DNA from: Actinomycetales bacterium SN12
Lineage (GTDB): Bacteria > Actinomycetota > Actinomycetes > Actinomycetales > Microbacteriaceae
NCBI GenBank assembly: GCA_002837415.1
Contig: PJCV01000001.1
Coordinates: forward strand, 372,001 to 436,000
Length of the DNA stretch: 64,000 nucleotides
Direction: 5' to 3'
Numbering within the stretch: the first letter of the stretch is position 1; every line of letters begins with the position of its first letter. Both the position numbers and the translations under genes were made by a program. The notes beneath the pieces were generated by a model. That model did no database searches. It was not told where the DNA came from and saw only the letters and a program-made list of their open reading frames with translations. Below are positions 55,476-64,000 of the stretch, in pieces.

Positions 55476-55524
55476 GCATCGATGCTAGCACCCTGCTTGG
55501 CAGGATGCTCACCCGCGAGGCGAT

Positions 55525-56472
55525 TCAGGGGATCAACGCGAGCTTTCCGCCCGGATGCCCCTCTGCGAGGAAAGCGAGCGCCTGCGGCGCCTGATCGAGC
55601 GGATATTCGCGGGCGACGGGGACGATGAGCTCTCCCCGCTCGGCCGCTTCGACGAGCTCGATGCGCACCGCATCGCGGTATCGGGCGGTGTCCGGATCGG
55701 AGCCGGCGCTGATCAGGAACCCGTGCTCGGCAGCGGCACGCGGGTCGACGATCGTGACGATGCGTCGACGATCCTCCACGAGCGCGAGGGAGGTCTCCGT
55801 CGCCTCGGTGGTCCCCGCCGCGTCGAGGGCGGCGTCGATCGCCCCGATGCCGGCGTCCGCCATCGCGGCACGGATGCGCGACAGCAGACCGTCACCGTAC
55901 TCGACCGGGATGCCGCCGAAGCGGCGCACTTCCTCGAAGCGCGCAGGGCCGGCGGTGCCGATGACCCGGATGCCCCGCATCACGGCCTGCTGGAGCACGC
56001 TCACGCCGACTGCGCCGGACGCGGCGTGCAGCAGCAGCGTCTCCCCCGGCTGCGCATCCACCGCGTGCAGCATGGCGGATGCGGTCGTACCCGCGAGCAG
56101 CAGGTTGGCCGCCTCCGCGTGACTGAGGGTCGCGGGCTTGCGCAGCACCTTCTGCGCCGGCACGGTGAGTTCCGTCGCGTATCCGCCGCTCACACGGAAC
56201 GCGATGACTTCGTCGCCGACCGCGACGGGCCCGGTCACGATGTCGGTGCCGGGGCCCACTGCCGTGACCACGCCCGAGACCTCGTATCCGATCGGCACCG
56301 GCAGGTCGACGCCCGGCCTCGACGAGGCGACGTGCTTCGCGTCCGCCGGATTCACACCGGCGGCCTGCACGCGGATGGTCAGCTCCCCGGCATCCGGAGC
56401 CGCGACCTCGTACTTCTCGAAGCTCCACCCGTCCGGCGAGCCCCACTCGCGGGCGACCCAGTGCGCGGCCAT
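55525..56472 (-). CDS. NADPH:quinone-type oxidoreductase (MDR, zinc-free)
   Basis: A 315-residue medium-chain dehydrogenase/reductase. VQAAGVNPADAKHVA, PIGYEVSGVVTAVGPGTD and LLLHAASGAVGVSVLQQAVMRG (cofactor loop) are typical of quinone oxidoreductase-like members, and the zinc-binding cysteines of alcohol dehydrogenases are missing. The substrate is unknown. It begins one base after the era stop and so follows era in the same transcript, an insertion into the otherwise conserved era-to-leuA order. Confidence 0.87.
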   Translation of the reverse strand: MAAHWVAREWGSPDGWSFEKYEVAAPDAGELTIRVQAAGVNPADAKHVASSRPGVDLPVPIGYEVSGVVTAVGPGTDIVTGPVAVGDEVIAFRVSGGYATELTVPAQKVLRKPATLSHAEAANLLLAGTTASAMLHAVDAQPGETLLLHAASGAVGVSVLQQAVMRGIRVIGTAGPARFEEVRRFGGIPVEYGDGLLSRIRAAMADAGIGAIDAALDAAGTTEATETSLALVEDRRRIVTIVDPRAAAEHGFLISAGSDPDTARYRDAVRIELVEAAERGELIVPVAREYPLDQAPQALAFLAEGHPGGKLALIP

Positions 56473-56473
56473 C

Positions 56474-57394
56474 TCAGAACCCGAGACGTCCCAGCTGCTT
56501 CGGATCGCGCTGCCATTCCTTCGCCACCTTCACATGCAGCTTGAGGAACACGCGGGTGCCGAGCAGCTCCTCGATGCCCTCCCGGGCGACCGCGCCGACG
56601 TCGCGCAGCCGGGCGCCCTTGCGCCCGATGATGATCGCCTTCTGGCTGTCGCGCTCGATGACGATCGACGCGTAGACATCGGTGAGATCGCTGTCCTCGC
56701 GGGGTGCGATGTCGTCCACGACGACCGCGATCGAGTGCGGCAGCTCGTCGCGCACGCCCTCCAGCGCCGCCTCGCGGATGATCTCGGCGATGCGGTCCTC
56801 GTCCGACTCGTCGGTGACGATGCCGTCCTCGTACAGCCGTGGGCCCACCGGCATCAGCTGCAGCATCTCGTCGGCCAGCACGTCGAGCTGCTCGCGGGTG
56901 AGCGCCGAGAGCGGGATGACAGCAGCCCAGTCCTCGCGCAGCGAGTCGACCTCCATCAGCCGCTCGATGATCGCGTCCTTATCGGCGGCGTCGGTCTTGG
57001 TCACGATCGCGACCTTCTTCGCCCGTGAGTAGCCGTCGAGGGATGCCGCGATGCGGCGGTCGCCGGGTCCGACCTTCTCTGTGGCCGGAACGCAGAAGCC
57101 GATCACGTCGACATCGCCGAGCACCTGCTCGACCAGGTCGTTCAGCCGCTCGCCGAGCAGCGTGCGGGGCTTGTGGATGCCGGGGGTGTCGACGATCACG
57201 AGCTGGCCGTCGGGCCGGTTCAGGATGCCGCGGATCGCGCGCCTCGTGGTCTGCGGCTTCTCACTGGTGATGGCGATCTTCTCCCCCACCAGGGCGTTCG
57301 TCAGCGTCGACTTGCCGACGTTCGGTCGCCCGACGAACGTCACGAAGCCGCTGCGCGTCTTCTCCTGGTCTGCTCGTCCGGTCTGCTCAGCCAT
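56474..57394 (-). CDS. era: GTPase Era
   Basis: A 306-residue GTPase that binds 16S rRNA and checks 30S assembly. G1 is GRPNVGKST, G3 is DTPGIH, G4 is TKTD, and the C-terminal KH domain has IGRKGARLRDVG. ATG 57394 is chosen because GGAGG lies eight bases upstream. Upstream ATGs at 57409 and 57418 lack this. It overlaps the corC end by eight bases. Confidence 0.96.
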   Translation of the reverse strand: MAEQTGRADQEKTRSGFVTFVGRPNVGKSTLTNALVGEKIAITSEKPQTTRRAIRGILNRPDGQLVIVDTPGIHKPRTLLGERLNDLVEQVLGDVDVIGFCVPATEKVGPGDRRIAASLDGYSRAKKVAIVTKTDAADKDAIIERLMEVDSLREDWAAVIPLSALTREQLDVLADEMLQLMPVGPRLYEDGIVTDESDEDRIAEIIREAALEGVRDELPHSIAVVVDDIAPREDSDLTDVYASIVIERDSQKAIIIGRKGARLRDVGAVAREGIEELLGTRVFLKLHVKVAKEWQRDPKQLGRLGF

Positions 57395-58679
57395 CGCCGT
57401 GTCCTCCATCGCGTTCATCGTCCCAGCCTCCCGGCGCCCGCTCCACGAACACCGTGGCGATCCCCCTGCCCCGACCGCGCGAGGCGCCGCCCGTGAGCAC
57501 GAGGCCCTGCACGGTCACCGTGGCACCCGGCTGCGGGATACGGCCCAGTTCCTTCGCCAGCAATCCGCCGATCGAGTCCACGTCGTCGTCTTCGAGCTCG
57601 AGCCCGAACAGGTCGCCCACGTCCTCGAGACCCAGGCGCGAGTTGACGCGGTAGCGACCGTCGGGCAGCTCGACGACCTCGGCAGGCTGGCGGTCGTACT
57701 CGTCGGCGATCTCGCCGACCAGCTCCTCGATGAGATCCTCGAGCGTGACCAGCCCGGAGATGCCGCCGTGCTCGTCGATCACCATGCACACGTGCACGGC
57801 GTCGCGCTTCATCTGCTGAAGCAGCGTCTCGGCGCGCATCGACTCGGGCACGTAGACCGCCGGACGCGCGATCGGCCGCACCGGCCGCCCGCGCCACGCG
57901 CTCTCGTCGCGGTAGGCGAACTGCACGAGATCTTTGAGATAGAGCACGCCCACGACGTCATCCGCGTCATCGTCGACCACCGGCATGCGCGAGACGCCCG
58001 TGCGCAGGAAGAGCTCCATCGCCTCGGTGGTGGTCGCCTCGGCATCCACCGTCATCATCTCGGTGCGCGGCACCATCACCGCGCGCACGAACTGATCGGT
58101 GAAGTCGAACACCGAGTGGATCAGGTCACGGTCGTCCTCTTCGATGAGGAGGTTGGACGCGGCTTCGTCGACCATGCTCAGCAGCTGCTCCTCGGAGGCG
58201 AAGCTGCTGCGCCCGGTCCCCGGCGTCACCCGCTGGCCGGCGGAGACGAGAGCCTGGGCGAGCGGCCCGAGCAGGATGCGCATGCCGCGCACGACCGGCG
58301 CCCAGGTTCGCAGCATCGTCGTCGCGTGCAGGCGACCGAACGATCGCGGGCTGGATCCGACGAGCACGAAGGTGATGCCGGTCATCAGCACGGCGGCCGC
58401 CAGCATCGCCCACCAGATGCTCGGCAGCAGGGCATCGAGCGCGACGGTGACGAGCACCGCCGCCGTGGTCTCGGAGAGCACGCGCATGAAGGCGACGGCG
58501 TTCACGTGCGGTGCAGGATCGGCGGCGATGCGCGCGAGCGCCTCGGCGTTGCGGCCATCGGCCGACATGTTCTCGAGGTCGCTGTTCGAGCTGACCGAGA
58601 AGGCGGCGTCGACGGCGGCCATCAGGCCGCCGAAGGCGACCAGCAGCACGGCGGCTGCGAGGAGTATCGCGGGTGTCAT
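57387..58679 (-). CDS. CNNM/CorC-type hemolysin-family protein with CBS domains
   Basis: A 430-residue membrane protein. An N-terminal CNNM (DUF21) membrane domain with about three helices is followed by two CBS domains (MVPRTEMMTVDAEATTTEAMELFLRTG and RAETLLQQMKRDAVHVCMVIDEHGGISGLVTLEDLIEELVG) and a C-terminal CorC transporter-associated domain (RLGLEDVGDLFGL). Such proteins take part in Mg2+/Co2+ export. Its ATG overlaps the ybeY stop (ATGA). Confidence 0.93.
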   Translation of the reverse strand: MTPAILLAAAVLLVAFGGLMAAVDAAFSVSSNSDLENMSADGRNAEALARIAADPAPHVNAVAFMRVLSETTAAVLVTVALDALLPSIWWAMLAAAVLMTGITFVLVGSSPRSFGRLHATTMLRTWAPVVRGMRILLGPLAQALVSAGQRVTPGTGRSSFASEEQLLSMVDEAASNLLIEEDDRDLIHSVFDFTDQFVRAVMVPRTEMMTVDAEATTTEAMELFLRTGVSRMPVVDDDADDVVGVLYLKDLVQFAYRDESAWRGRPVRPIARPAVYVPESMRAETLLQQMKRDAVHVCMVIDEHGGISGLVTLEDLIEELVGEIADEYDRQPAEVVELPDGRYRVNSRLGLEDVGDLFGLELEDDDVDSIGGLLAKELGRIPQPGATVTVQGLVLTGGASRGRGRGIATVFVERAPGGWDDERDGGHGDG

Positions 58680-59130
58680 CGACCGCGTTCGACGCGCGCG
58701 AAGCCCTCGATCAGCGACTTCTGCAGCCCGAACATCTCACGCTCCTCGTCGGGTTCGGCGTGGTCGAAGCCGAGCAGGTGCAGCAGACCGTGCGTGGTGA
58801 GCAGGATGAGCTCGTCCATCAGCGCGTGTCCGGCGGTCTGCGCCTGCGCTTCGGCGACCTGCGGGCACAGCACGATGTCGCCGAGCAGGCCGGGAGCCGT
58901 GGGGTTCTCGGGGCTGCCGGGACGCAGCTCGTCCATCGGAAAGCTCAGCACATCGGTGGGTCCCGGCTCGTCCATCCACTGCACGTGCAGCGACTCCATC
59001 GCGCCCTCGTCGACGAGCACGATCGCGACCTCGGCGTCGGGGCTGACGTTCAGCTGCGCGAGGTTGAAGTCGGTGAGCCGCTGCAGCACGGTCTCGTCGA
59101 CCGCGATCGCTGATTCGTTGTTGATCTCGA

Positions 59131-59134
<4 letters not shown>
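58676..59134 (-). CDS. ybeY: endoribonuclease YbeY
   Basis: A 152-residue metal-dependent RNase for 16S rRNA 3' maturation and ribosome quality control. The zinc motif H-x3-H-x5-H is HGLLHLLGFDH near residue 113, and DVLSFPMDE is the second family block. The GTG start overlaps the phoH stop (GTGA). The phoH-ybeY-corC-era order is conserved. Confidence 0.96.
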
Positions 59135-60241
<1,107 letters not shown>

Positions 60242-60252
<11 letters not shown>

Positions 60253-60589
60253 CGAGCTTGCCCTCCTCGATGTTGCCGAGCACGTGCGCGTGGACGTGGA
60301 AGACCGACTGCGCGGCGCTGGCGCCGTTGTTGAAGATCAGGCGGTACTCGCCGTTGGCGTGCTCGGTGGCGACCTGCTTGGCGAGGGCCACCATGTCGGC
60401 CATCAGCCCGGGGTCGCCGGCGGCGAGCTCGGTGACGTCGCGGTACTGCTCGGTCTTGGGGATCACGAGCGCGTGCAGCGGCGCCTGCGGATCGATGTCG
60501 CGGATCGCGAACACGCGGTCGGTCTCGGCGAGGATCTCACCGGGGATCTCCCCGTTCAGGATGCGGGTGAAGATCGAGGGTTCGCTCAT
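60242..60589 (-). CDS. hinT: HIT family nucleotide hydrolase
   Basis: A 115-residue histidine-triad protein that hydrolyses nucleoside phosphoramidates. It begins MSEPSIFTRILNGEIPGEIL and ends with the triad HVHAH within VFHVHAHVLG. The length and the partners rsmE and phoH match actinobacterial HinT. Between it and rsmE lies one copy of the dispersed repeat. Confidence 0.95.
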
Positions 60590-60603
60590 GCTTCCAGCTT
60601 ATC

Positions 60604-60629
60604 TGGGTCCCTGAGCCTGTCGCAGGGTC
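60604..60629. repeat. dispersed repeat copy overlapping the rsmE stop
   Basis: TGGGTCCCTGAGCCTGTCGC followed by AGGGTC, a variant copy in the same orientation as the others. Its last bases are part of the rsmE stop codon. Confidence 0.8.
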
Positions 60630-61356
60630 ACCAGCGGCCCAGGTTGGCCGAGAGCACCGCGATCGCCGCGGGGCCCGCCGTCGAGGTGCGCAGCACCGTG
60701 TCGCCCAGACGAACCCGCTCCGCACCCGCGGCCTCGAGACGCTCCAGCTCGTCGGGAGCGATCCCGCCTTCCGGCCCGACCACGAGCACGAGGTCGCGCC
60801 CGTCGGGGCGGATGCTGGTGAGCGGCGTCTGCGTCCACGGATCGAGCACGAGCAGCCGGGCATCGGCGGCTCGTGCGGCGAGCTCTGCAGTGGACCGCAC
60901 GGGCGCCACGTCGGGAACCCACGCACGATGCGCCTGCTTGGCCGCTTCCCGAACGATCGTCGCCCAGCGCTCCCGGCCCTTGGCCGCCTTCGACCCCTCC
61001 CAGCGCGACACGCTGCGCGCGGCCTGCCAGGGCACGATCTCGTCGACGCCCAGCTCGCACGCCGCCTGCACAGCCAGCTCGTCCCGGTCGCCCTTCGCCA
61101 GCGCCTGCGCGAGCACGATGCGCGTCTCAGGACCGTCCTGTACACGGCGGTTCGTGACGCGCACGCTCACCTGCGACGCGGTGACGTCCTCGGCCTCGCC
61201 CTCGAGCCACACGCCGCGCCCGTCGCCGATGGTGATGGTCTCGCCGACGCGCACCCGGCGCACCACCGAGGCGTGCTTCGCCTCCGATCCCGTCAGGCGG
61301 ATGAGTTCGCCGATGGCGGCGTCGGTGCAGTCGGGTACGACGAAGTGCAGGGCCAT
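60628..61356 (-). CDS. rsmE: 16S rRNA (uracil-1498-N3)-methyltransferase
   Basis: A 242-residue SPOUT methyltransferase. The N-terminal PUA-like part (HFVVPD...GSEAKHASVVRRVRVGETITIGDG) and the C-terminal knot with VLVVGPEGGIAPDELERL and LGDTVLRTSTAGPAAIAVL define RsmE. ATG 61356 is the natural start, 28 bases after the dnaJ stop. The stop is at a dispersed repeat. Confidence 0.95.
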   Translation of the reverse strand: MALHFVVPDCTDAAIGELIRLTGSEAKHASVVRRVRVGETITIGDGRGVWLEGEAEDVTASQVSVRVTNRRVQDGPETRIVLAQALAKGDRDELAVQAACELGVDEIVPWQAARSVSRWEGSKAAKGRERWATIVREAAKQAHRAWVPDVAPVRSTAELAARAADARLLVLDPWTQTPLTSIRPDGRDLVLVVGPEGGIAPDELERLEAAGAERVRLGDTVLRTSTAGPAAIAVLSANLGRW

Positions 61357-61384
61357 GGGGCTCCGATCGGCTGTGGTGCGGGGG

Positions 61385-62500
61385 TCAGTGGCTGCGGAAG
61401 CGGTCGCGCAGCTTCGAGAAGAGCCCCTGCTGGAACTGCGCGAGTCTGGGAGCCGGGGCCTTCGCCTTCTTGGCGAAGTCCTCGATGAGCTTGCGCTGCG
61501 CCCCGTCGAGCTTGGTCGGAGTGACCACCTGCACGCCCACGCGCAGGTCGCCGCGCTGGGATCCGCGCAGGGGCGTGATGCCCCGGCCGCCGATCGTGAG
61601 CACGTCGCCGGACTGCACGCCCGCGCGCAGCTCGAGGTCGACCGTGCCGTCCAGACCCTCGATGGTCGTGGTGGTGCCGAGGATGGCATCCGTCATCGCC
61701 ACCTCGAGAGTCGCCAGCAGATCGTCGCCGTCCCGGCTGAAGACCGGATGCGGCGCGACCGCGACCTCCACGTACAGGTCGCCGTTCGGGCCGCCCGCGC
61801 GGCCGACCTCTCCCGAGCCGGGCAGCTGCAGGCGAAGTCCGGTCTCGACGCCGGCGGGGATGTCGAGGGCGACCGTGCGGCGGGACCGCACGCGGCCCTG
61901 GCCGGCGCACGACCCGCACGGGTTGGGGATGACGGTGCCGTAGCCCTCGCAGGTGCCGCACGGCTGCGAGGTGACGACGTTGCCCAGCAGGCTTCGCACC
62001 TGGCGCTGCACGTGGCCGCTGCCGCCGCAGACATCGCAGGTGACGGGAGACGTGCCGGGTTGGCAGCAGCTGCCGTGGCAGGTCTCGCACAGCACCGCGG
62101 TGTCGACCTCGATGTCCCTGTGCACGCCGAACACGACGTCGCCGAGCTCGAGGTCGAGGCGCACCAGGGCATCCTGACCCCGCTCGCGGCGCGACCGCGG
62201 ACGCGCCGAACGGGCGCCCCCTGCCGCGCCGAAGAACGTCTCGAAGATGTCGCCGAACCCGCCGAAACCGCCGCCGAAGCCGCCGTTCTGGTCGCCGCCC
62301 ATGTCGTAGCGGCGCCGGGAGTCCTCGTCGCTGAGCACGTCGTATGCGTGCGTGACGAGCTTGAACTTCTCAGCCGCGTCGTCCCCCGGGTTCACGTCCG
62401 GGTGCAGCTGCCTCGCGAGCTTGCGGTATGCCTTCTTGATCTCATCCTGGGAGGCGTCCTTCGACACCCCGAGGACCTCGTAGTGATCCGCCACGGTCAC
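61385..62500 (-). CDS. dnaJ: chaperone protein DnaJ
   Basis: A 371-residue type I J-protein that delivers clients to DnaK. The J domain has HPD in [11 protein letters not shown], a Gly/Phe-rich stretch follows ([18 protein letters not shown]), then the zinc domain with CDVC, CGTC and CGSC motifs. The first motif is CETCHGSC, with Cys where Gly is usual. It has the layout of the second DnaJ of actinobacteria, downstream of hrcA, and should be repressed by HrcA at the CIRCE site. Confidence 0.96.
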   Translation of the reverse strand: MTVADHYEVLGVSKDASQDEIKKAYRKLARQLHPDVNPGDDAAEKFKLVTHAYDVLSDEDSRRRYDMGGDQNGGFGGGFGGFGDIFETFFGAAGGARSARPRSRRERGQDALVRLDLELGDVVFGVHRDIEVDTAVLCETCHGSCCQPGTSPVTCDVCGGSGHVQRQVRSLLGNVVTSQPCGTCEGYGTVIPNPCGSCAGQGRVRSRRTVALDIPAGVETGLRLQLPGSGEVGRAGGPNGDLYVEVAVAPHPVFSRDGDDLLATLEVAMTDAILGTTTTIEGLDGTVDLELRAGVQSGDVLTIGGRGITPLRGSQRGDLRVGVQVVTPTKLDGAQRKLIEDFAKKAKAPAPRLAQFQQGLFSKLRDRFRSH

Positions 62501-62537
62501 CTTTCTTCGTGTGCGTTCGTGTGTGCGGCCGACCGCA

Positions 62538-63572
62538 TCAGCGGGCCGCCTCGTCTTCTTCGAGCATCCGCGAGAGGTAGCGGGCCACGGCCCGCGCCGC
62601 GGCGAGGTTGCTCGGATAGTCCATGCGGGTCGGCCCCATCACGCCGACGCGCGCCGTGCCGCCAGGGGCGGCGTAGTTGCTGGCGACGATCGATGCCTCG
62701 CCGAGCCCGAACGGCGCGTTCTCGGTGCCGATGCTCGTGGCGAGACCGTGCTCGTCCGTCACCATCTCGCTCATCAGCCGCAGCAGGGTCACCTGCTCCT
62801 CGATCGCCTCGAGCAGAGGATGGATGCTGCCGCGGAAGTCCTGCTCACGCCGCGCGAGCGTGGCTGCGCCCGCCATCACCAGCCGCTCCTGCCGGAACTC
62901 CGCCAGCTCCTCGGCGATCACCGCGGCCAGTGCCGCCAGCGCCGGCTGCAGGCGGGACCCGGCCTGCGGGTCCATTGCCGATGCGATGCGCTCGGAGGCC
63001 TCTCCGACCGCGCGGCCGGTGATGAGCGCGGCGAGCTGAGCGCGCAGCACCGCCAGGTCGGCGTCGTCGATGTCGATGGGCAGCGGCGAGATGCGCTGCG
63101 ACACGCCGCCGGCGTCGGTGACCAGCACGACCAGCATCCGATTCGGCGCCAGCGCGACGAGCTCGACGTGGGTGATGCTCGCGCGCGCGAACGACGGGTA
63201 CTGGGCGAGGGCGACCTGGCCGGTGAGCTGGGTGAGCACCCGCACCGTGCGCGCCATGAGGTCGTCGAGGTCGCTGGGTGCGGCGAGGAACGATTCGATC
63301 GCCGTGCGCTGCGGCACGGAGAGCGGCCGAACCTGGGCGAGGTGGTTGACGAAGACCCGGTAGCCCTTGTCGGTGGGCACGCGCCCCGACGAGGTGTGCG
63401 GGGCGGTGATGAGCTCTTCGTCCTCGAGCTGCGCCATGTCGTTGCGGATCGTCGCCGCGGAGACGCCGAACGCGTGGCGCTCGACGATCGACCTGCTGCC
63501 GACGGGCTCGTGCGTCGCGACGTAGTCCTGCACGATCGCGCGGAGGACCTCAAGGCCTCGTTGTGTGACCAT
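62538..63572 (-). CDS. hrcA: heat-inducible transcriptional repressor HrcA
   Basis: A 344-residue repressor of chaperone genes. The N-terminal winged helix has [28 protein letters not shown] and [19 protein letters not shown], followed by [19 protein letters not shown] and a dimerisation domain. GGGAGG precedes the two adjacent ATGs, and I take the second, at 63572. A CIRCE element lies 12 bases upstream, so the gene is autoregulated together with dnaJ. Confidence 0.96.
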   Translation of the reverse strand: MVTQRGLEVLRAIVQDYVATHEPVGSRSIVERHAFGVSAATIRNDMAQLEDEELITAPHTSSGRVPTDKGYRVFVNHLAQVRPLSVPQRTAIESFLAAPSDLDDLMARTVRVLTQLTGQVALAQYPSFARASITHVELVALAPNRMLVVLVTDAGGVSQRISPLPIDIDDADLAVLRAQLAALITGRAVGEASERIASAMDPQAGSRLQPALAALAAVIAEELAEFRQERLVMAGAATLARREQDFRGSIHPLLEAIEEQVTLLRLMSEMVTDEHGLATSIGTENAPFGLGEASIVASNYAAPGGTARVGVMGPTRMDYPSNLAAARAVARYLSRMLEEDEAAR

Positions 63573-63583
63573 CATCCCTCCCG

Positions 63584-63610
63584 CTGGCACTCGAACGTTC
63601 CGAGTGCCAA
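63584..63610 (-). promoter_or_regulatory. CIRCE operator of hrcA-dnaJ
   Basis: CTGGCACTC, nine bases, GAGTGCCAA. The arms match the CIRCE consensus TTAGCACTC-N9-GAGTGCTAA in eight of nine and seven of nine positions. It lies 12 bases before hrcA and is the binding site of its product. Confidence 0.95.
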
Positions 63611-63665
63611 TCCTACCCGTTCGAACCTGGCCGTCGGCTCGCCGGCGCTGCGCGGGTCGCGCCCG

Positions 63666-64000
63666 CTAATCGGTGAGTGCGCGCACCACGGCATCCGCCA
63701 GCAGCCGACCCCGCAGGGTGAGCCGCACCCGACGCTGTCGCAGAGCCGCAGCCGGATCGACGAGTCCGTCCGAGATCAGCTCGGCCACCCGGTCCCGGCG
63801 ACCCTCGGCGATGTCGTCGATCGGCAGCCCCTCGGCGAGACGGCTCTGCAGCAGCACGCGCTCGAGCGTGCGCGCCTCGAGATCCGGCCGCTCGCGGCCG
63901 GCGGCGGGTGATTCGCGGAGGGCGAGCCGCTGCGCGTACGCAGCCGGATGCTTGACGTTCCACCACCGCAGGCCGGCGACGTGGCTGTGCGCGCCGGGTC
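63666..64000 (-). CDS. hemW: radical SAM coproporphyrinogen III oxidase-like HemW, partial
   Basis: The last 111 codons of a gene that continues beyond the window. GAHSHVAGLRWWNVKHPAAYAQRL is the C-terminal signature of HemW/HemN-like proteins, followed by a winged-helix-type end (LERVLLQSRLAEGLPID and the RRVRLTLRGRLLADAVV tail). HemW proteins bind heme and act as heme chaperones. It lies directly upstream of hrcA, the order seen across actinobacteria. Confidence 0.93.
   Translation of the reverse strand, partial: PGAHSHVAGLRWWNVKHPAAYAQRLALRESPAAGRERPDLEARTLERVLLQSRLAEGLPIDDIAEGRRDRVAELISDGLVDPAAALRQRRVRLTLRGRLLADAVVRALTD

Overview
This is an ordinary, gene-dense chromosomal segment of a high-GC Gram-positive bacterium, most probably Microbacterium or a close relative in the Microbacteriaceae. 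The evidence is the strong G/C bias at third codon positions, the many GTG starts and 1-4 bp gene overlaps, the actinobacterial order hemW-hrcA-dnaJ-rsmE-hinT-phoH-ybeY-corC-era and dusB-dgt-dnaG, the tkt-tal-pgi-zwf-opcA-pgl operon beside ctaB/ctaA, a GT4-type glgA divergent from glgC, and meso-diaminopimelate dehydrogenase. I see no phage, insertion sequence, CRISPR array, rRNA or replication origin. One tRNA gene (Asn) is present. No gene-free stretch exceeds 300 bases.

Layout. 0-18 kb: thioesterases, translation factor EttA, a lipoprotein, SSB, a LysE exporter, a DnaQ-like exonuclease, zinc-independent L31, an orphan ABC ATPase, glycogen synthesis (glgA/glgC), SerB, FabG, a DUF3099/SURF1 group, a glycosyltransferase plus UDP-GlcNAc epimerase pair, and an ABC-F protein. 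18-25 kb: a NarL-type two-component system with an adjacent acyltransferase, the BioYMN biotin importer and an MFS exporter. 25-32 kb: the SUF Fe-S operon and heme A synthesis (ctaA, ctaB). 32-40 kb: the pentose phosphate/glucose-6-phosphate operon. 40-44 kb: a repeat block, a DMT transporter, def, ddh, two small unknown membrane proteins and tRNA-Asn. 44-56 kb: primase, dGTPase, DusB, redox proteins, UppS, RecO and LeuA. 56-64 kb: a long minus-strand run of ribosome and RNA maturation and heat-shock genes ending in a CIRCE operator and the 3' part of hemW.

Regulation and structure that stand out. (1) About nineteen starts share one layout, a TAnnnT (or GAnAAT) hexamer, exactly 6 bases, then ATG/GTG. 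This is the signature of leaderless transcripts and it fixes many start codons. (2) leuA is preceded by a 15-residue leucine-rich leader peptide and a 10-bp stem, apparently a transcription attenuator. (3) A leaderless 30-codon ORF ends in an ATGA overlap with the histidine kinase, and the kinase and acyltransferase upstream regions share a 13-base motif. (4) tesB is preceded by a 48-bp tandem triplication that creates two 12-residue mini-ORFs. (5) A repeat family with core CCCTGAGCCTG occurs at five loci, always in the same orientation, three of them inside reading frames (dgt and twice in dusB). (6) Two palindromes with a CGCACGTGCG core lie between ctaB and tkt. The window holds no large novel system. 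Its unusual content is this small regulatory and repeat architecture.
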